Positions 1 through 11,823 are shown, numbered from the stretch's first letter. The stretch: DNA of 64,000 bases from Brienomyrus brachyistius (GCF_023856365.1 NW_026042788.1:34366-98365), one strand, 5' to 3'. The notes: generated by a model from the sequence alone, not told the origin. A program made the numbers and translations.

Positions 1-411
1 AAATAGCACACAGTCCATGTCGACTGAGCATGTGACAAAGAATTTTTCTGTGACAATTCTATTTTGTCAATGAGTTTGTCTGTGGAGCCCCTGAAGGGAC
101 CTAATGGTGTCCGCTAATTAGATACCCAGAAATAAACTGTGTGGCTCCTGCCCAAGCATTGCTGCCCAAACAGCAGCTTCCTCCTTATGCCACCGAGGGA
201 GGAGTAGCCAGTGGTTCCCCTGCCCCTTCCCCTCTCCCCCCTGCAGACGAGGATCATAACCATTCAGCACCCGACTCTACCTCCTTCTCGGTGAAGAAGT
301 GCCGTGGCGAAACGCTCAGGCAGCAGGACGAGGTAGCAGAAATTCTTGCCCCTATGTTGGTATGTCCAAATCCTCAAGGGGGAGATAAGGTTTGCTCATC
401 TGACACTGTAG

Positions 412-1634
412 ATGAAGGAGTTGAACATAAGAACATAAGAACTATACAAACGAGACGAGGCCATTCGGCCCATCAAGCTCGCTTGGGGAGAACTAAACTA
501 ATAGCTCAGAGTCGTTAAAATCTTATCTAGCTCTGATTTAAAGGAACCCAAGGATTCAGCTTGCACTACATTATCAGGAAGACTATTCCATACTCTACAC
601 GCTGCGTAAAGAAGTGCTTCCTTAAATCCAGCTTGAAATGTTCTCCCGCTAATTTCCACCTATGGCCACGAGTTCGTGTATTTAAACTAATGCTGAAGTA
701 ACTATTTGGTTGAACAGCATCCAAACCTGTTAGAATCTTATATACCTGGATCATGTCCCCCCTCAATCTCCTTTGCTTGAGACTGAACAGATTTAGCTCA
801 AGTAACCGTTCCTCGTATGACATTCCTCTAAGACCAGGAATCATTTTTGTGGCCCTACGCTGCACCTTTTCTAAGGCCACAATGTCCTTTTTAAGATATG
901 GTGACCAAACCTGCACACAATATTCTAGGTGAGGTCTCACCAAGGAATTGTATAATCTTAGCATTACCTCCCTTGACTTAAACTCCACACACCTGGAGAT
1001 ATACCCCAACATCCTATTGGCCTTTTTTATTGCTTCCCCACACTGGCGAGAATGGGACATGGAAGCATCAACATACACACCAAGGTCTTTCTCATGATCA
1101 GCTACCTTTATTTCAGTGACACCCATGAAATACCTGTACTTTATATTTCTGCTCCCTAGATGGAGTACCTTATATTTATCGACGTTAAATTTCATCTGCC
1201 AGGTATCGGCCCAGTCACTAATTAAATCAAGATCCCGCTGTAGCTGCTGAGCCACTAATTCAGTATCTGCTACACCACCCACCTTGGTGTCATCTGCAAA
1301 TTTCACCAGTTTACTGTATATATTGGTATCCATATCATTTATGTAAATTAGGAACAATAGTGGTCCTAAAATCGAACCCTGCGGTACCCCACTATGAACG
1401 CAAGCCCACTGTGAGTTGAAGGACATTGCCAGTGACCTGCTGGACCCCAGGCAGAACAGGCCTCACCATGCGACAGCCCTTCAGAGACTGGTCCTCCTGC
1501 GCATGGACTGGGGCATGATGCATCAGTTTAAACAGGAGCCTGGTAAATCCTGCGAGTGCTACACCAAGCGACTGATGGCAGCATTCTCCAACTACAGTGG
1601 GATGGACTCCACAACGGACCGAGAGTGTATGTGA
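412..1634 (+). pseudogene. Retroviral gag-like (p30-type capsid) remnant, split by a LINE
   Basis: A frame opening at the ATG at 412 runs to the LINE at 426 and resumes at 1421, reading MKELKDIASDLLD and later FKQEPGKSCECYTKRLMAAFSNYSGMD. This resembles the end of the capsid region of gammaretrovirus-like Gag proteins. The same sequence recurs uninterrupted on the minus strand near 40350-40870, which proves that 426-1412 is an insertion. A proline-rich open frame at 141-411 lies directly upstream in another phase and may be the amino-terminal part of the same gag. The homology ends near 1630, where the second copy continues. The family assignment rests on recognition of the peptide pattern only. 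Confidence 0.5.
426..1412 (-). mobile_element. CR1/L3-like LINE, 5'-truncated, reverse transcriptase frame largely open
   Basis: An open minus-strand frame (about 286 codons) carries the second half of a non-LTR reverse transcriptase: GVPQGSILGPLLF (motif 4), the palm motif KFADD (FADD in place of YADD), EKDLGVYVD, the thumb pattern LVRPHLEYCVQVWSPY, and EKVQRRATKMIPGLRG. The endonuclease and early RT motifs are missing, so this is a typical 5'-truncated copy. The 3' end is the repeated ACATAAGA tail near 426-440. The copy is flanked by an 8-bp target-site duplication, gagttgaa, at 418-425 and 1413-1420. A related copy lies at 40990-42607. Confidence 0.85.
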
Positions 1635-1640
1635 TGTAAA

Positions 1641-2031
1641 ATACACTAAGATAGGTAAAAACTCTTTTGTGGACTAAGTAAAACAAACATTTTATGTTCT
1701 AGTTTTCTTAAAACTACTGAAACAAATAATTGGCTACACTGCAGTTCCGCTGTTTTGTTTGGCACCCCTGCATGTCGTGCATTGTGTGGAAAAAACCTGA
1801 AGGCTGAGGAATGTTACGTAACACAGCTAGAATGTAAAAACTCTCTCTGGTGTAATTCACTGCATAAAACCAATGGTGTTAAGTGTGATGTCTTCTTCAT
1901 AACACTCCCTGATGTTTGTGTCCGTGACCATGAGATAGGGTGGGCTGCTTTTCTTCCTTCCTTTGACTAGTATTCCTCCTAAATTGTTCATCTGTATTTG
2001 CTGCATTGGTACTTGATGTGCGTGTGCCTTG
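1641..2031. other. Unassigned interval
   Basis: No gene, RNA or recognisable repeat is seen here. A 71-codon open frame at 1755-1970 has no recognisable motif. Confidence 0.3.
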
Positions 2032-2275
2032 TGTCACGATCGCCATTTAACGGGAGCGGCGGACGGGCAGGAAACAGGCAAGGCAGGCAGGATACGGGGA
2101 TTTATTAGGAACACGGGGTGCAGGAAACATCTCACGCAGACGGACTTCAATGACGGACACTGAACTCTAGTAAGACATGAACTCAAATAGACAGGACTGA
2201 TTGAAAATAATCGGACACAGCTGGGTACGATCAGGGAAGCACACGTGGATAATCAGGGGGCGTGGCACACACGGT
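2032..2275 (-). mobile_element. Degraded LTR, same family as 28350-28626 and 41158-41422
   Basis: The left edge reads TGTCACGATCG and the body shares the blocks 'catctcacgca', 'acaggactga', 'cagctgggtac' and 'aatcagggggcgtggcacac' with the complete solo LTR at 28350. The outer 30 bp on the right are diverged or missing. The orientation is inferred from the other copies. Confidence 0.55.
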
Positions 2276-2379
2276 GGTCAGACTGTCCGGGACCTCCTCG
2301 GGGACTAGGGCAGGAAAGTCTGGAGCTGGGTCAGGGACAGGAGTGGGGCCAGGAACAAGAGCCCCAGGGGGCACAGTCA

Positions 2380-2560
2380 TTTGAGGCGGAGGGAGCGCCT
2401 CGGGCGTGGGCTCTGGGGCCGCAGGGGGCAGCGGAGGCGGCTGCTCAGGAGCTACGGGCAAAGCAGGCGGCGGCTGCTCGGGCTCTGGGGCCGCAGGGGG
2501 CAGCGGAGGCGGCTGCTCGGGCTGCGCAGGAGCTATGGGCGACGAAGGCAACTGCTCAGA
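2380..2560. repeat. GC-rich minisatellite
   Basis: A unit containing 'gggctctggggccgcagggg' plus 'cagcggaggcggctgctc' is repeated with variation near 2409-2455 and 2479-2521, with a partial in between. Open frames on both strands here (proline-rich on minus, glycine/arginine-rich on plus) are products of the repeat. Confidence 0.7.
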
Positions 2561-2639
2561 CGCTGTAGCAGGAACCCAGGACTTTATGCTCAGCCCACTG
2601 CTGTTAACTCCGATGACTCACAACTGAGCAGCAATGCAC

Positions 2640-4160
2640 ATTTCGAATTCCATCATCAACATCAGGCAGATGACAAGACTGTTGTGGGTCTCATCAATAA
2701 AAACGGTGACTCAGCATACAAAGAGGAAGTGTGATGACTATCGGACTGCTGCAGAGCCAACAACCTGTCTCTGAATGTTGACCAAAGAGATGGTTGTTGA
2801 CGTTAGAAGAACACAAAACACAGAGTGACCACTCTCTGCTGCACATCGATGGCTCATCTGTGGAGATCGTAGAGAGTACCAGATTCCTTGTTGTCCATCT
2901 GGCGGAGAATCTCACCAGGTCCTTCAACATCAGCTCCATAGTAAGGAAAGCACAGCAGCACCTCTACTCTCCACGGAAGCTCAGAAAAGCCCATCTCCCA
3001 TTCTCACACTCTATTGGGGAACTGTTGAAAGCACCCTGAGCAGCTGCATCACGGTCTGCTTTGAGAACTGTGTCGCCTCAGATCACAAGTCCCTACAACA
3101 GATAGTGATGACAGGTGAGAAAATCATTGGGAGTATCGTGTTAGAGAAATATGTACTTTTTTTATCATCATTTTGCTAGACGCTTAGAAACAACACCCTG
3201 CCGCAGCTTGATCTTAATTGAGCAATAACACGTCTCAAGAACTGTCGCTTGAATATTTCCACCCCATATATGGTGACAAACAATGTTCAATGTCAGTTGC
3301 ATATCCTGTTTGTGTACCTCAATAAAAGACACTGCGAGGGGAGTTACTCTTTCGAAGTTGGCTGAGTTCGACTGAGAGGCTGACACCTCGAGGTCAGGAC
3401 CGGGCTTCCCTTTGTAAGGAAAAGTGGTAAAAATGTCCCAAGGTTCTTGGTTGATCATTTGAATGCAGACAATGTTAGGAATTTATGATCATGGGGGAAG
3501 CCAGGGAGAGAATGGGGGTTCCAGTTGGCACCACTATGGTGATAAGGATAAGATAAGGTGATAAGAATTGAATTACAATGATCATAAAAGTCTCCACCCT
3601 GTCCTGTCCCGTCCCTGTCTCAGGATCCTCACACTCCAGGGGGTCACTCTTTATATGTAAATTCACTCACAACACCTACACACAACACCTTGGTGGGGAG
3701 GGCCTTTTTGGGTATAAAGGGGGGTGAAGAACTGTCTTCAATTTGTATCTGAGCTGCCTTTCAGTACCCGGTGTGTCTCTACACTGTATTACATTGTATT
3801 ATTTTTGCTGTTCAATAAACCATCATTTTGCTGAAACTGCGGAGACTCTGCAAGTGGATTCCCTACACCTTGCAGCAAGTAAAACGTCATCACAGCTGTC
3901 TGTGTTGTTCTGTGTTCAGAGACTGGTTTGTTTCCAGCGCATCTTCAGAAGAAGATAACCCTAACATATCTCTCCCCTCCATCACAGATATTCACACCAC
4001 ACACTGCATCCGCAAAGCCACCACCATTGTGGATGACCCCACCCACCCCTCACATTATCGTTTCACCCTCCTGCCTTCTGGAAATAGGTCCCGGAGCATT
4101 CGGGCCTTCACAGCCAGACTCAAACAGCTTTATCCCCCATGCCGTCAGACTACTGAACTC
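2640..4160 (+). mobile_element. Jockey-superfamily LINE remnant, interrupted by a solo LTR
   Basis: Broken plus-strand frames give, in order, QADDKTVVGLI (RT palm region, near 2664-2730), SSVEIVESTRFLVVHLAENL (2845-2910), LRKAHLP (2978), then GEKIIGS (3114-3134). After the LTR come LPSITDIHTTHCIRKATTIV and DDPTHPSHYRFTLLPSGNRS (3975-4095). This is the usual order at the carboxy end of a fish LINE ORF2. Several frameshifts and stops make it dead. Removing 3139-3966 restores continuity. Confidence 0.75.
3139..3966 (+). mobile_element. Solo LTR (828 bp) inside a LINE
   Basis: The element starts TGTTAG and ends CTAACA, the short inverted ends of an LTR. It is flanked by tatcg (3134-3138) and tatct (3967-3971), a 5-bp target duplication with one mismatch. 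A TATA box (TATAAA, 3713-3718) lies about 100 bp before an AATAAA signal (3814-3819), as expected for a U3-R-U5 order on the plus strand. No internal retroviral sequence is attached, so it is a recombined solo LTR. Its sequence differs from the retrovirus at 13523-21176. Confidence 0.8.
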
Positions 4161-4640
4161 TCAGGGACTAATCTGATACCACACACACATACACTCATTA
4201 ACACACTTTATTATTTAACTACTATTTTTTATCTTATTGTCGCCATGTTTACAGTTACTTTTATTTATTTTTATTGCTACCTCATTGGACAACCAAACTG
4301 CGCCTTCTCAGTACTGGGTTTACTGTGCTGTTTGTGCTCGTTGGTGTCAGTTGTCCTCTCTTTTTGCACTGTCCTGCAATGTTTGCACAGTTTTTGCTCA
4401 TTATGCACCATACAGTATGTTGCTAGGTTGGTATGTGTTAGTCTTCTGTTAATTTAAGTAGCACCTTGGTCCGAGGGAAACAGTTTCTTTTGTAACTGTA
4501 CTATACTCAACTGTGTAAAGTTAAAAATAACATTAAAGACCTACTTGACTTTTACTGAACAGGGGCTAAAGTGAAATTACTTGCTTCTGGGAAAGAACTC
4601 CAGCTGAAATTCTGTACAACAATTATGGGAGACATATGGG
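4161..4640. other. LINE 3' flank and unassigned sequence
   Basis: AT-rich sequence following the LINE coding remnant, probably its 3' untranslated region. Nothing else is recognised. Confidence 0.3.
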
Positions 4641-4649
4641 AAGGACGCG

Positions 4650-4877
4650 GTGTCAGACCTGCCCCAGTGGGACGAATGTGGTTTTCCTAGTAACAGCAGC
4701 TTCAGTCCCAATCAGATAAGCCAGATGCATCTGAAATTAGAGGAACGGGATCAGACTGGTTGCTCAGGGACTAATGTGGTAGAACTAAAACAGAGACAAA
4801 TTGGACGGTGTTTCAATTGTGGGAAAATGAGACAAAGCAGGCAGAGGAGATGCGGGTGGCAAAGAAGCATGAGATAA
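4650..4877 (+). pseudogene. Possible gag nucleocapsid remnant
   Basis: A 75-codon frame contains CFNCGK, the start of a CCHC zinc knuckle, followed by basic residues, but the H and last C are not in frame. It could be the far end of the gag remnant at 412-1634, displaced by later insertions. This link is inference and the call is weak. Confidence 0.2.
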
Positions 4878-5094
4878 GGAATGCAGAGAATGTGGATGAG
4901 GGTGAGACTCCTGTGAAAACTGTGTATTGAAAATTAGGGCCATAGTATTGTCATCCATCCTGTCAGGGTATGGAAATACACTGAGGGTAAATGGCCTAAT
5001 GCAGGAAGTGTCTTAATCCTATAACATCCAGCTGATTCAGGCTGTGGGGGACAGTGTAGTACTGCACTCTTCTGGCTGGGACCTTGAATAAATG

Positions 5095-5318
5095 AATGAA
5101 TGTTACATTTATACAGCCCTTTTCTAAGATACACAAAGAGCTTTACAGAAGCACTGGGGAGCCACTTCAACCCAAACGTGAGGCAGCAGGAGAGGGGGCC
5201 CAGGCAGAGAGAACAGCCAACAAGACGGGTGCTTCCACAGACAGGACGGGGGCCCCGGCAGACCAACGCTGACGACTCCTGGGACCAAGTCAACAGAGCA
5301 GCTGTCGTCATTGTGACT
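5095..5318 (-). mobile_element. LINE 3'-end fragment
   Basis: The sequence 'ttacatttatacagccctttt' and the following 'aagagctttacagaag' are the reverse of the 3' end common to fish L2-like LINEs. No coding portion remains. Confidence 0.4.
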
Positions 5319-5331
5319 CACCCTCATACAT

Positions 5332-5606
5332 CCATCCATTGTCTAAACCGCTTATGCTACTGGGTCGCGGGGGGTCCAGAGCCTATCCTGGAAGGATCTG
5401 TGCACGAGGCAGGGAACAACCCAGGACGGGGGGGCAGCTCATTGCAAGGCACATTCACACACCATTCACACACACATGCACTCCTACGGCCAATTTAGCA
5501 AGAGAGAACATGCAAACTCCCCACACATGTGACCCAGGCGGAGACTCGAACCTGAGTCCCAGTGGTGGGAGGTAACAGTGCTAATCACTGCACCACCAAG
5601 CAGCCC
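5332..5606 (-). mobile_element. DANA/V-type SINE
   Basis: In reverse, the copy has a tRNA-like head (GGCTGCTTGGTGGTGCAGTG...), box-B-like GGTTCGAGTC, the conserved central region (GGAGTTTGCATGTTCTC) and a (ATGG)n tail. A 13-bp target duplication, caccctcatacat, lies at 5319-5331 and 5607-5619. Part of the central domain is deleted. Confidence 0.85.
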
Positions 5607-6089
5607 CACCCTCATACATGATTTCTGATTCTTGATTTTAATCCCCTTTTCTGTTTTTGGCAACATATAAAGTGCTGTGAATGTCACTGTCAGATTGTCA
5701 TATCATCCTCCAGTTGTCCCTTGTCACCCTGGATGCACATTGAGTGTTTGCTAAATATTTTATCTTGTAGTGTTCCTGATTTTTTCCTGTGTTTTAATTT
5801 GCAATTCTCAAATTTCATGACTGGCATCCGTGGGGACGATTAATTAAACCTGTTAACTCTGCACTTCAATTTCAAACTGTTGGTAACATGTGTACATATT
5901 TTTGTCTGATCTTTTCACCACCAGGTGGCGATATAGCAACTCCAGAGTTATTGATGGCTAGAACAAAAAAAACACAGTAACACAGAGGTGTAGCTAAAAA
6001 TTCTGGGCCCCTGACAGAATGTCACCTTGCGCCCTCTGTCGAATTTTACATTCTGTGAAAGAGATTTGTTGAGCCATCTTCCAATGTAA

Positions 6090-6996
6090 TCCAATCCAGC
6101 TCTTTATTTGAAAAGCACTTTAAACAACCTTATGGACCAAAGTGCTGCACAAAGGAATAAATAAAAACATTCACACACTTAAAAACGAAGTAAAAGAAAT
6201 TTAATAAAAACCAAAACATTCAATGTGAGTAAAAGGCCATTAATAAAAATTTAAAAAAATCTATTAATTAATAAAGAAAAGGCTAAGATTAAAATAAGAT
6301 TTACTATTAAAATTAACATCTCACAATGTGTCAAAGGTGAAGGAGAAGAGATTAGAAGAGATTTAAAAACGGACAGAGGGGATTCCTCTCTAATGTGAAA
6401 AGGCAAGTCATTCCACATTTTAGGAGCTGCGACTGCAAAGGCTCGATCCCCTCTAAGCTCACGCTGAGTCTTAGGAACCGTCAGGAACAGCTGATCAGCT
6501 GACCTGAGAGAGCGGGTGGGGGTGTAAGGGTGAAGCAGCTCACACAGGTCAGATGGAGCAAGACCACTGAGGGCTTTAAAAGCAAATAACAGAATTTTAA
6601 AATGAATCCTAAAATGTACGGGCAGCCAGTGGAGTGAGGCTAAAATGGGGGAGACATGCTCATATTTCCATGTGCGGCAGCATTTTGAACCTTCTGGAGG
6701 TGAACAATAGTGGAGCCTCTAACCCCAACATAGAGGGCGTTACAGTGGTCCAAACTAGTAGTGACAAAAGAGTGGATTACTGTCTCAAAGTGCTGCCTAG
6801 AAAGAATTGGCTTTATTTTGGCCAACTGCCTCAATTGTAAAAAGCTTGACTTGACAACTAACCTTATCTGAGTGTCAAACTTAAGGTTGGTGTCGACTTT
6901 AACCCCTAGGTGTGTGATGACTGGTTTACAATATTGTTCCAAGGAACCTAAAATTACAGTGGAGGTCAGAGGAGTGGAGTTACCAAAAACCAACAC
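6090..6996 (-). mobile_element. L2-like LINE, 3' portion
   Basis: The minus frame at 6640-6996 reads LGVKVDTNLKFDTQI, LAKIKPILS, FVTTSLDHCNALYVGV and LQKVQNAAA, the thumb region of an L2-type reverse transcriptase. The rest down to about 6090 is the last coding part and the 3' UTR with frameshifts. The palm motif is outside the copy. Confidence 0.75.
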
Positions 6997-6999
6997 TTC

Positions 7000-8200
7000 T
7001 GTCCATTACCTCCCCACTTCCTTGTTAGTTACAATATTTGTTCTGCATTACTGTACTGCTTTGGAGCCTTTTGATATTAAGGTGAATAACACAGGTGAAA
7101 AATTAAGGTGAAAAAAGAGACAGATGCATTGACAGCAGTCGTGGCCACACTTTGGACTGGGAGTGTAAGAGCAAAGGAAACTGAATCCACTATGTTCTGT
7201 CCTGTAAATTTTTATTAAACACCACATGACACACATACGAGTCCTGTTTTAACTTTCAGGGCTGATGGTCTGCAGCCTGGCTTGTGTTCTACAGTGCAGC
7301 GCAGGTGCAGTCACTGTGCTGAGCCCGGCGTTATATTAATGACGCAGCCTTTCACACTGACCAGTGAGAAATAACCTTGAAAATGACTGTGCTCTTTGTG
7401 GTTCTCCTTTTTTCTTACCACCAAGCAAGAGACTAAACATATTTTCTACTTATCAGTTATCAGAAATCAGAAATGTCATGCAGTAATCAGAGGTTAGACA
7501 GCAAGAATGACTTTTGTATTTTTATCTTTTGTCAATCTTTTATCCAGCGACTACTAATTCTCATCGGGGTCTGGAGAGGGTGGGACCTGTCCCAGGAAGC
7601 ACAGAGCACAGGCCTGCATGGGATGCCATTCCACACAAGCAAAAACAATTAAGATGGTCAGATTTGCCTCACTGTGTGATTTTGACTGAAAGATGAACTA
7701 AGCACAGTCTTGTGTGTATAAAAATGCGTAGATTCATTTAACTTTAACAATGAGATTCAGCAACATGACCTTATAGTGTTAATGATCGGTATCTTACTGG
7801 TATTAACTGAATTATGCAAAATTCTACATTATTCTATATTATTGCACCCAAATTGTTCATACTGACTAAATGTAATTACTGACATCCTGGACATACTGCT
7901 TTTTAGGTTTGAATTTAAAATGTTAGTAGACAAATTCATGCTGTCAATAACATCTCACTTGCTCACCCACTTTTAGATAAAAATACCCTTTGTGGTTTTT
8001 CTAGTGAAGCAGTGGGCCTGAGCTGAGGACCTGATGGTTGTGTGGTTTTCGCTCACTGAGAAGAGAGACACAAACACCCTGCTCTCAGTCGGTCAGTCTT
8101 CCTGTAAAATGCAGAGGTGAGACTGCTAGTGGAAAATTACTGACTGCAGCGTCAACAACACATATAAACAGCAGCACAAACAAAATGTTCCACAAATGCA
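7000..8200. other. Unassigned interval
   Basis: Mostly AT-rich sequence. A short frame at 7384 (ATG then MTVLFVVLLFSYHQ) looks like a signal peptide, but no Ig-type exon was found after it. Segments near 8038-8110 and 9483-9560 share 'tgtgtggttttt...ctc' and 'gtcagtcttcctg', so they may be copies of one another. Confidence 0.25.
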
Positions 8201-8215
8201 GGACATCTGTATGCT

Positions 8216-8697
8216 TACAGCACACATCAGACACGCTGACCCTCAGCACTGAGCTCCTCCAGGCTCTGTGCTCTCCCTCTTCTCTTCAATTTCTACACAA
8301 ATCACTGCTGCTCCAGTGAAGATCCTGAATTTTGCAGGTGATACTACTGTGTTTGCCATCATAACTGAAGGTGATGAGTCTGCCTACAGACTGGAAGTCG
8401 TACAGCTGACCATCCAGTTCTGAACTCACATTATCCCAAATGTCCACATGCTTAGACTCCTCTCATCATCAGGGAGGAGCGTCCCTTGGCACTGTAGAGT
8501 AGATGGATGAGAGCAGGCTGATAACAAGGCTGTCATCAATTTTATGTGACACCTCTCACCCCCCCAGCAGACTATGGAGGCCCGTAAGGGCAGCTCCTTC
8601 AGTAAGAGACTCAGACACCCGGCGTGTGACAGAACGGTACCGCAGGTCATTGGGCCCCACAGCAGTCAGGCTTTATAATCTGCACTCTGCTCATTGA
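8216..8697 (+). mobile_element. LINE ORF2 remnant
   Basis: Plus-strand pieces read LSTELLQALCSPSS, FADDTTVFAIITEGDESAYRLEV (RT palm with FADD, about 8326-8395) and, at the end, RRVTERYRRSLGPTAVRLYN (8612-8680). The order matches the fish LINE seen at 2640-4160, but large parts are deleted and the frames are broken. Confidence 0.65.
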
Positions 8698-9649
8698 ACT
8701 TTTCCCCTGTTCACTGTCTTCTGATACAGTTTCTATCTGCTGCTGATCTGCAATATTGTTCCTCCTTATTCACTGATGTGCAGTGTTGCATTGAGCCAGT
8801 GCATTATGCCCTGTGTGGCAGCTTCCTTTGGGAGGCTAATATCTGGCACATGAGCAATAATGTTACATGCAATAGGATTGTGTATAAGTTAAGGATTGTG
8901 TATAAGTTAATTTTAATATTCCTATAATATTCCTCTGTATGTAATATATTCTTATTTTTTGTTTCTATTATTACCCTATATTTATATATACATCCATTTC
9001 TTTTACATTCATAATGATGTTGTTTGTTGTTTTGTGCCCCACTGCTCTTGTAACAAGCCTCAGTCTTGACTCTCCCTTTTAAGGTCTTGGCCTTAAATCA
9101 CACTCGATATAGGTGGTGTCGTCCCCATCACCCTGACCAGGATACATGCTGTAAGATTAATGGATGGTGTTTATCTGTGTGATGAAAAAGAATGTGAATA
9201 AAACAAAAATGTACCATTATAAATGGGAGCCCTAGGATGTGTGGTGGTTAGAGATGTGGACTGATGAGAATTTTGCTTTTCTAAAGTTCTGTTGTGAAAA
9301 CTGTACATTCCGTTCCATGTACAGTAGTGATATGTAGCAATCATGTGCTCCAGTCAAATGTCCAGCTGCATGAATAATAATGGTGGCTTGTTTGGATAAA
9401 ATAACTTAGGCTGAATACTTGAAAGCGTGACCTGGGTGAGGTAGAGAGGAAACAGGGTCTTACAAGAAGCAGATATTGTTCTGTCTGTGTGGTTTTTACT
9501 CTTTGCAAAGTGAGTCCAGCACAGTGCAGTCAGTGGGTCAGTCTTCCTGAGCTGCATCTAACCAGTGGAAACATCTGCAGCACTGCAGAGAAGCACTCAG
9601 CAGACAAACAAACCCAAACAGCTTACAGCTGTATGTCACTTTTGGACAG

Positions 9650-9805
9650 AGGTGGACAAAGTACACAACTTCACTACTTGAGTTAAGTATAGATACTCCT
9701 CGTCAAATAATACTCAAAGTTTTTCAGTTAATTTTTTACTTCAGTTAAAGTACTGGAGTATTTGCATCTAAAAATACTTAAGTATTCAAAAGTACATTAT
9801 GTTTT
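9650..9805 (+). mobile_element. hAT-type non-autonomous element, one end
   Basis: The text 'cagaggtggacaaagtacac' followed by repeated 'acttgagtta', 'tacttcagttaaagtact' and 'aaaatacttaagtat' is the characteristic end of a widespread fish hAT MITE. The other terminus is not present. Confidence 0.5.
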
Positions 9806-10032
9806 AAATGCAAGACATTTTTCAGAACCTAATGACTCCTGAACACCCCACTGAATACACTGACTGGCTTGTACATCTTGTAGAATAAAAAGCTTGTGGA
9901 ATATGATACAATGACTATAGAAACACAACTGACATAACAAAAGTACAGCCATTGTCATTTTCATCTTATTTAACACCCCCCACCCCACTCACACAAAAGA
10001 GCATGGTAGTGTTCTTACAGAGCCGTAGCAGT

Positions 10033-10145
10033 GTGTGTGTGTGCATGTGTGCATGTGTGTTTGTGTGTGTGTGTGTCTATGTGTGTGTGTGTTTGTGTGT
10101 CTGTGTATGTTTGTGTGTGTGTCTATGTGTGTGTATGTTTGTGAG
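10033..10145. repeat. (TG)n microsatellite
   Basis: Interrupted TG/TATG dinucleotide tract of about 110 bp. Open frames on both strands here are repeat artefacts. Confidence 0.9.
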
Positions 10146-10725
10146 CCAAGTAACAAGACAGGGAGCAAGAAACAAAACTCCTCTTTCTTAATTATCCACA
10201 TCGTTATTAACGACACAGGTATATATACAGGTACATATACAGGTACATGTATATACTCAAAAATACATCCAGAACACACAATTAAATGAAAAACGTAATT
10301 TAAGAACACTTGAAATTTTCATTCAGTTTCTTTCATCTGTTTAATATAATCGATCAGTCCCTGTGCGTTTGCCCCAAACCATTCAGCATGGTACACAAGG
10401 GAGACAAGTAAGCATGTGTGACATCAAAGAACTGATTGCAGCAACTCAGCCTTTCCACAACATTAAAGCCGCTTATTCCCCCCCATGCCATGAAGAAATA
10501 ATCTCTGTGGCTCCCCTCTCCCCCTCCCTCAGCCCCCAGTCTGGCTTGAACATTTGCACTTCCAGTAAAAATGCGCCCCAAACACACTGACACCAAACTC
10601 AGCACCGGTGCTCCGTAAAATCCCGTGATTCAGTCTCAGAAGCACTGGCTCCCCTGCCCTCCTCTGAACATTATTAAAGCTACACCCTGAACACTCTGTG
10701 TGACTGACATGAATGAGAAGCATCT

Positions 10726-10851
10726 TTATTCATAATCTCTGTAGCGGAGGTCAGAATACAGAGTGTCATTATTCCCGTCTTTCTTCTGTCTCCTGGGTTT
10801 TGGCTTCTTAAGGTTCAGGGCAGCGTAATTCAGTGTGTCCTCGTCATGGCA
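10726..10851 (-). CDS. NITR last exon, cytoplasmic tail with ITIM
   Basis: After a CTCCACAG acceptor, the frame CHDEDTLNYAALNLKKPKPR continues to NNDTLYSDLRYRDYE and a TAA. LNYAAL fits the ITIM pattern (I/V/L)xYxx(L/V), and TLYSDL is ITIM-like, so the tail is of inhibitory type. The frame needs phase-0 entry, whereas the TM exon leaves in phase 1; a small exon between 10860 and 11541 is probably missing from this reading. The stop overlaps AATAAA, and the following minus-strand sequence to about 10350 may be 3' UTR. Confidence 0.7.
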   Translation of the reverse strand, partial: CHDEDTLNYAALNLKKPKPRRQKKDGNNDTLYSDLRYRDYE

Positions 10852-11541
10852 CTGTGGAGACAAAGATGGCAGAATTGGATGGATCAAATCGGTTTGCTAT
10901 TACCTATTTTCACAAATAGCACTTAAAATGCTGATCCCAGGATGGAAATCAGTCTGAGGTTCATTTGTTTTACTGACGATTTGTAATTTGAAATATTTAT
11001 TACATACTTGCTTGCGTGACCATTCCACTTTTGATATATCACTGTTCTTTTCATCTGTTTAAAATATATAACACATCAATATATTATTTAATTTCGCACG
11101 GTATCATACCGTGGTCAGATAACATTCCGAATTTTCAAGCAATCAACATCCTTTTTGTCTCAAAAATGAAAGTAAAAATGACTTCTGTCAATTTAAGTGT
11201 GCATGTTTGGATACGTGTCATTTGTTCTCATATATCATATATAATAAAATTGCTATAAAGGAGATCTTGGTAATAAAAGTTATTGATATGCAACTTATTG
11301 CAACATGTATATTTCAATAGATTTTGCAAAATATGAAAGATATAATACAAAAATGTAAATCTTACAGTACAAAAAGGTTTATATAAATAAGGTGAGATTT
11401 AATAATGGATTTTAAAACTGTATTACCTGCAAGAGTGGTTTTAATATGAAAATGTTATCTATCATAAAACAATTTTATATTTCTATAATTTGTTAAAATC
11501 TACATTTTGTCCTTCTGAGTGCATAAAGCCGGGCAGCGTAC
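10852..11541 (-). other. NITR intron(s) between transmembrane and tail exons
   Basis: AT-rich sequence with no recognised element. A short tail exon may be hidden here, as the splice phases on the two sides do not match. Confidence 0.4.
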
Positions 11542-11661
11542 CTGCACAGTGTGTACAGGTCAGTTTACATCTTATACAAATGAGAGCAACGTTCAGAATA
11601 ATGCTGCAAGATAAAACTATCAGCAAGCCAGAGTGAAGAGGATCCAGCAGCTTCTGAAAGC
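11542..11661 (-). CDS. NITR exon 4, transmembrane segment
   Basis: Between a TTACAG acceptor and a GTACGC donor the frame reads GFQKLLDPLHSGLLIVLSC and continues SIILNVALICIRCKLTCTHCAG. One hydrophobic helix of about 20 residues is followed by a basic, Cys-containing juxtamembrane stretch. There is no charged residue within the helix apart from a central Asn, so it does not look like an adaptor-coupled activating receptor. Entry phase 1 matches the I exon. Confidence 0.75.
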
Positions 11662-11823
11662 CTGTAACAAAGAGATAGATTTCAGCATAATGATATAGAG
11701 ACACATTTCCCATTTGCTTACATTACATTAGTTAAAGATCAAATCGATAACACATTACAGCAGTTGTTTTGTAAATAGTCCATTTTTAACATGAACTTCT
11801 AGTATTTTGTATTTTAACAATTT

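Noticed and set aside
2231..2568. Proline-rich and glycine-rich open frames on both strands
   Set aside because: They follow from a GC-rich minisatellite; overlapping frames on both strands are equally open.
7384..7437. Signal-peptide-like frame that might be a second Ig-receptor leader
   Set aside because: No Ig exon with matching phase was found downstream on the plus strand.
9952..10309. Cys/Val-rich and Thr/His-rich open frames
   Set aside because: Translation of a (TG)n microsatellite.
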